A DNA stretch of 46,681 nucleotides from assembly GCF_024710765.1 (NCBI RefSeq), contig NZ_JANJUE010000178.1:1-46681 (forward strand), read 5' to 3'. Shown here piece after piece: positions 43,614 through 46,681 of the stretch. The position numbers were made by a program, and so were the translations under genes. Position 1 is the stretch's first letter; each line of letters starts with the position of its first letter. The notes under the pieces are model-generated. The model was not told where the DNA came from, searched no databases, and worked only from the letters and a program-made list of their open reading frames with translations. Source of the stretch: Pseudoxanthomonas sp. GTDB lineage: Bacteria > Pseudomonadota > Gammaproteobacteria > Xanthomonadales > Xanthomonadaceae.

Positions 43614-46600
43614 GCGTCGCCGAGTTCAGCATCAAGCGGCCGGTCACGACGGTCATGTTCTTCGTGTCCTTGTTCGTGATCGGCATGATCGCGGCGATCC
43701 GGCTGCCGCTGGAAGCGTTCCCGGACGTGTCGCCGCCGTTCATCATGGTGCAGTTGCCGTACACCGGCTCGACCCCGGAAGAGGTCGAGCGCACGGTGCT
43801 GAGGCCGGTCGAGGAAACCCTCTCGACCATGACCGGCATCAAGCGGATGGACAGCTCCGCGCGCTCGGACGGGGCCAACATCTTCATCCAGTTCTCGGAC
43901 TGGAATCGCGACGTGGCCATCGCCGCCTCGGAGGCGCGAGAGCGCATCGACGCCATCCGCGACGATCTGCCGGATGATCTGCAGCGCTACTTCGTCTTCA
44001 AATTCTCCACCACCGACGAGCCTGTCCTGCGGGTGCGCCTGGCCAGCACTACCGACCTGACCGGCGCGTACGACATGATCGACCGCGAGTTCAAGCGCCG
44101 GCTGGAACGCATCCCCGGCGTGGCGCGGGTGGAAGTCTCCGGCGCGCCGGCCAACGAGGTGGAGATCGCGATCGAGCCGGATCGGCTGACCGCGCACAAC
44201 CTCGGCCTCAACGAGTTGACCACGCGACTGCAGGCGGTCAATTTCTCGGTTTCGGCCGGGCAGATCACCGACGGCGGGCGTCGCTTGCGGGTGCAGCCGG
44301 TGGGCGAACTGGCCGATCTGGAACAACTGCGCTCGCTGGTGCTGAACAACAGCGGCCTGCGCCTGGGCGACATCGCCGAGGTGCGGCTGAAGCCGGCACG
44401 GATGGACTACGGGCGTCGCCTGGACGGGCGCGCGGCGGTGGGCCTGGACATTTTCAAGGAGCGCAATGCCAACCTGGTGGAAGTCTCCAGCGCGGCGCTG
44501 AAGGAAGTGGAGGCGATCCGCGAGAGCCCGGCATTGAACGACGTGCAGGTGCTGGTGATGGACAACCAGGGCGACAATGTCACGTCCTCGCTGCTGAGCC
44601 TGGCCGAGGCCGGCGGCATCGGCCTGGTGCTGTCGATCGCGGTGCTGTTCTTCTTCCTGCGCCATTGGCCGTCCACGCTGATGGTGACCCTGGCGATTCC
44701 GATCTGCTTCGTGATGACCCTGGGCTTCATGTATTTCGCCGGCGTCACCCTGAACATCCTCAGCATGATGGGCCTGCTGCTGGCGGTGGGCATGCTGGTG
44801 GACAACGCGGTGGTGGTGGTGGAGAGCATCTACCAGGAACGCGAACGGATGCCGGGACAACCGGTGCTGGCCTCGATCATCGGCACCCGCCATGTCGCCA
44901 TCGCGCTGTCGGCGGGCACGCTCTGCCACTGCATCGTGTTCGTGCCGACCATGTTCGGCGAACGCAACATGCTGAGCATCTTCCTGTCCCAGATCGCCAT
45001 CACCATCTCGGTGTCGCTGCTGGCGTCCTGGCTGGTGGCGGTGAGCCTGATTCCGATGATTTCCGCGCGGCTGAAGACGCCGCCGGCTGTCAGCAAGCCC
45101 GACGGCCTGATCCCGCGCATGCAGCGCCGCTATGCCGGCCTGCTGCGCTGGACCCTGGCCCATCGCGGCTGGAGCGTACTGGGCATCCTGTTGATCATCG
45201 CCGCCAGCGTGCTGCCGATGACCCAGATGAAGACCAACATGTTCGGCGGCGAGGATGCCGGTGAAACCCGGATCTTCTACCAGTGGAAGGGTGCCTATAC
45301 CAAGGAGCAGATGTCGCAGGAAGTCGGCAAGATCGAGGCCTATCTGGAAGCCAATCGCAAGCGCTTCAAGATCACCCAGATCTACTCGTTCTTCAGCGAG
45401 CAGGGCTGGGGCGGCACCAACATCAAGCTCGACACCAAGGACATCACCGAGAGCAAGCAACTGGTCGACGCCATCCGCAAGGACCTGCCCAAGTCGGCGC
45501 GCGCCAACGTCGGCATCGGCGACCAGGGCGGTCCGGGCGGCGGTGGCGGCCAGCAGGCGCAGAGCGTGTCGGTGCAACTGGTGGGCGATTCCACCCAGAC
45601 CCTGACCGAACTGGCCAACGAGGTGGTACCGATCCTGGCCAAGCGCAAGGAACTGACCGACGTGCGCGTGAACAGCGGCGATCGCAACAGCGAACTGGCC
45701 GTGCGGGTGGATCGCGAGCGTGCGCTGGCGTTCGGTTTCAGTGCGCAGGAAGTGGGCCGTTTCGTCGAACTTGCCCTGCGCGGGGCGCCGCTGCGCGAGT
45801 TCCGTCGCGGCGAGAACGAGGTGCCGGTGTGGGTGCGCTTCTCCGGGGCCGAGCATTATGGCTCCGAGGATCTTGAATCGTTCACCGTGCGCGCGCCCGA
45901 TGGCCGCACGGTGCCGCTGCTGGCAATGGTCGATGTGGCCATCAAGCCCTCGGCCAACGAGGTCCAGCGTTCCAATCGCCAGACCACGCTGACCATCCAG
46001 GCCAACCTGGCCGACAAGGTGTCGATGCCGGACGCCCGCAAGGCGATGGAGGACACCCTGAAGCCACTGGCCTATCCGCCGGGCTACACCTATAGCTTCG
46101 ACGGCGGCGGGTTCCAGGAAGACCAGGAAGCCATGCAGCAGATGATGTTCAACCTGCTGATCGCGCTGATCATGATCTACGTGGTGATGGCGGCGGTGTT
46201 CGAGTCGCTGCTGTTCCCCTCCGCCATCATGTCCGGCGTGTTGTTCTCGGTGTTCGGTGTGTTCTGGCTCTTCTGGCTGACCGGTACCGAATTCAACATC
46301 ATGGCCTTCATTGGCATCCTGGTGCTGATGGGCGTGGTGGTGAACAACGGCATCGTGATGGTCGAGCACATCAACAACCTGCGCCGTCGGGGAATGTCGC
46401 GCACCGAGGCGTTGGTCGAAGGCTGCCGCGAGCGCCTGCGGCCGGTGCTGATGACGATGGGCACCGCAATCCTGGCGATGATCCCCATTGCGATGGCACA
46501 GGGCAGTGGTGACGGTATCGCCTACGCGCCCATGGCCCGCGCGATCGCCGGAGGCTTGGCGTTCTCCACGCTGGCCACGTTGCTGTTCCTGCCGACCGTG

Positions 46601-46681
46601 TACGCGATCCTCGACGACATGGGCCATGGCACGGGTGGCTTGCTGCGGCGCGCCCGCCGCAGGAAGTCGGACGCGCCTGTG
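43610..46681 (+). CDS. RND efflux permease, second of two (3' end beyond the window)
   Basis: At least 1024 residues, open to the window edge and probably nearly complete for the family. It starts MSVAEFSIKRPVTTVMFFVS at an ATGA overlap with the first permease. Helices and loops follow the RND plan, but the proton relay is altered: TM4 reads LVDN with Asp398-Asn399, and the TM10 position is Asn912 (VVVNNGIVMVE) instead of lysine. A Gly-rich loop (GGPGGGGGQQ) lies in the second periplasmic region. It probably combines with the first permease, as MdtB and MdtC do. Confidence 0.94.
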   Translation, partial: MSVAEFSIKRPVTTVMFFVSLFVIGMIAAIRLPLEAFPDVSPPFIMVQLPYTGSTPEEVERTVLRPVEETLSTMTGIKRMDSSARSDGANIFIQFSDWNRDVAIAASEARERIDAIRDDLPDDLQRYFVFKFSTTDEPVLRVRLASTTDLTGAYDMIDREFKRRLERIPGVARVEVSGAPANEVEIAIEPDRLTAHNLGLNELTTRLQAVNFSVSAGQITDGGRRLRVQPVGELADLEQLRSLVLNNSGLRLGDIAEVRLKPARMDYGRRLDGRAAVGLDIFKERNANLVEVSSAALKEVEAIRESPALNDVQVLVMDNQGDNVTSSLLSLAEAGGIGLVLSIAVLFFFLRHWPSTLMVTLAIPICFVMTLGFMYFAGVTLNILSMMGLLLAVGMLVDNAVVVVESIYQERERMPGQPVLASIIGTRHVAIALSAGTLCHCIVFVPTMFGERNMLSIFLSQIAITISVSLLASWLVAVSLIPMISARLKTPPAVSKPDGLIPRMQRRYAGLLRWTLAHRGWSVLGILLIIAASVLPMTQMKTNMFGGEDAGETRIFYQWKGAYTKEQMSQEVGKIEAYLEANRKRFKITQIYSFFSEQGWGGTNIKLDTKDITESKQLVDAIRKDLPKSARANVGIGDQGGPGGGGGQQAQSVSVQLVGDSTQTLTELANEVVPILAKRKELTDVRVNSGDRNSELAVRVDRERALAFGFSAQEVGRFVELALRGAPLREFRRGENEVPVWVRFSGAEHYGSEDLESFTVRAPDGRTVPLLAMVDVAIKPSANEVQRSNRQTTLTIQANLADKVSMPDARKAMEDTLKPLAYPPGYTYSFDGGGFQEDQEAMQQMMFNLLIALIMIYVVMAAVFESLLFPSAIMSGVLFSVFGVFWLFWLTGTEFNIMAFIGILVLMGVVVNNGIVMVEHINNLRRRGMSRTEALVEGCRERLRPVLMTMGTAILAMIPIAMAQGSGDGIAYAPMARAIAGGLAFSTLATLLFLPTVYAILDDMGHGTGGLLRRARRRKSDAPV

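Noticed and set aside
43589-46627. A minus-strand open frame of 1012 codons opposite the second RND permease
   Set aside because: Same shadow composition. The plus-strand frame from 43610 translates to a full RND permease.

Overview
The window looks like chromosomal DNA of a high-GC gammaproteobacterium of the Xanthomonadaceae/Lysobacteraceae (Lysobacter, Luteimonas, Pseudoxanthomonas or a relative). The grounds are the very high GC, frequent GTG starts, the serC-pheA-aroA order, several TonB-C-terminal-domain paralogues, a 'transmembrane repetitive protein' behind nfuA, and dispersed intergenic palindromes of types I associate with this group. This placement is by inspection only. I see no transposase, integrase, phage gene, CRISPR array or plasmid function.

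Layout. 1-5.1 kb: a truncated haemoglobin overlapping a membrane protein with a degenerate Mrr-type nuclease fold, then a phasin, a patatin-like phospholipase, a FFLEELY-type protein and a PHA-granule-type small protein. 5.2-7.6 kb: an FHA-domain membrane protein and msrPQ (periplasmic methionine sulfoxide repair). 7.8-14.5 kb: serC, pheA and aroA, two TonB-like proteins on the other strand, and serS. 14.6-26.6 kb: an accessory-looking stretch of small redox, detoxification and regulatory units: an AlkD-like protein, azoR with a divergent LysR gene, tRNA-Ser(UGA), a LytS/LytTR two-component pair, a GST-ArsR-AHSA1 operon, a GST-SDR operon with a divergent LysR gene, and a PEP mutase/isocitrate lyase-family protein. 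27-29.3 kb: a small unknown protein, an M28 peptidase and a GacA/UvrY-type regulator. 29.3-34 kb: rne and the divergent rluC. 34-37.6 kb: phhB coupled to a TonB-domain lipoprotein and a small secreted protein, then nfuA and the repetitive membrane protein. 37.8-46.7 kb: two monohaem cytochromes c, then an adaptor plus two different RND permeases; the second permease runs off the right edge.

How the genes work together. serC, pheA and aroA supply serine and aromatic amino acids. MsrPQ, AzoR, the two GSTs, the SDR and the AlkD-like protein fit oxidative and electrophile defence, several with adjacent dedicated regulators. RNase E, RluC and SerS are core RNA and translation functions. The RND genes overlap by ATGA junctions and should be one MdtABC-like operon with a two-permease pump.

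I did not find a clearly undescribed multi-gene system. The observations most worth checking are a two-state-looking hairpin over the rne ribosome binding site, the loss of two proton-relay residues in the second RND permease, a TonB C-terminal domain carried on a lipoprotein, a membrane-tethered Mrr-like fold without its catalytic aspartate, and the TolA/TonB-like repetitive protein next to nfuA.
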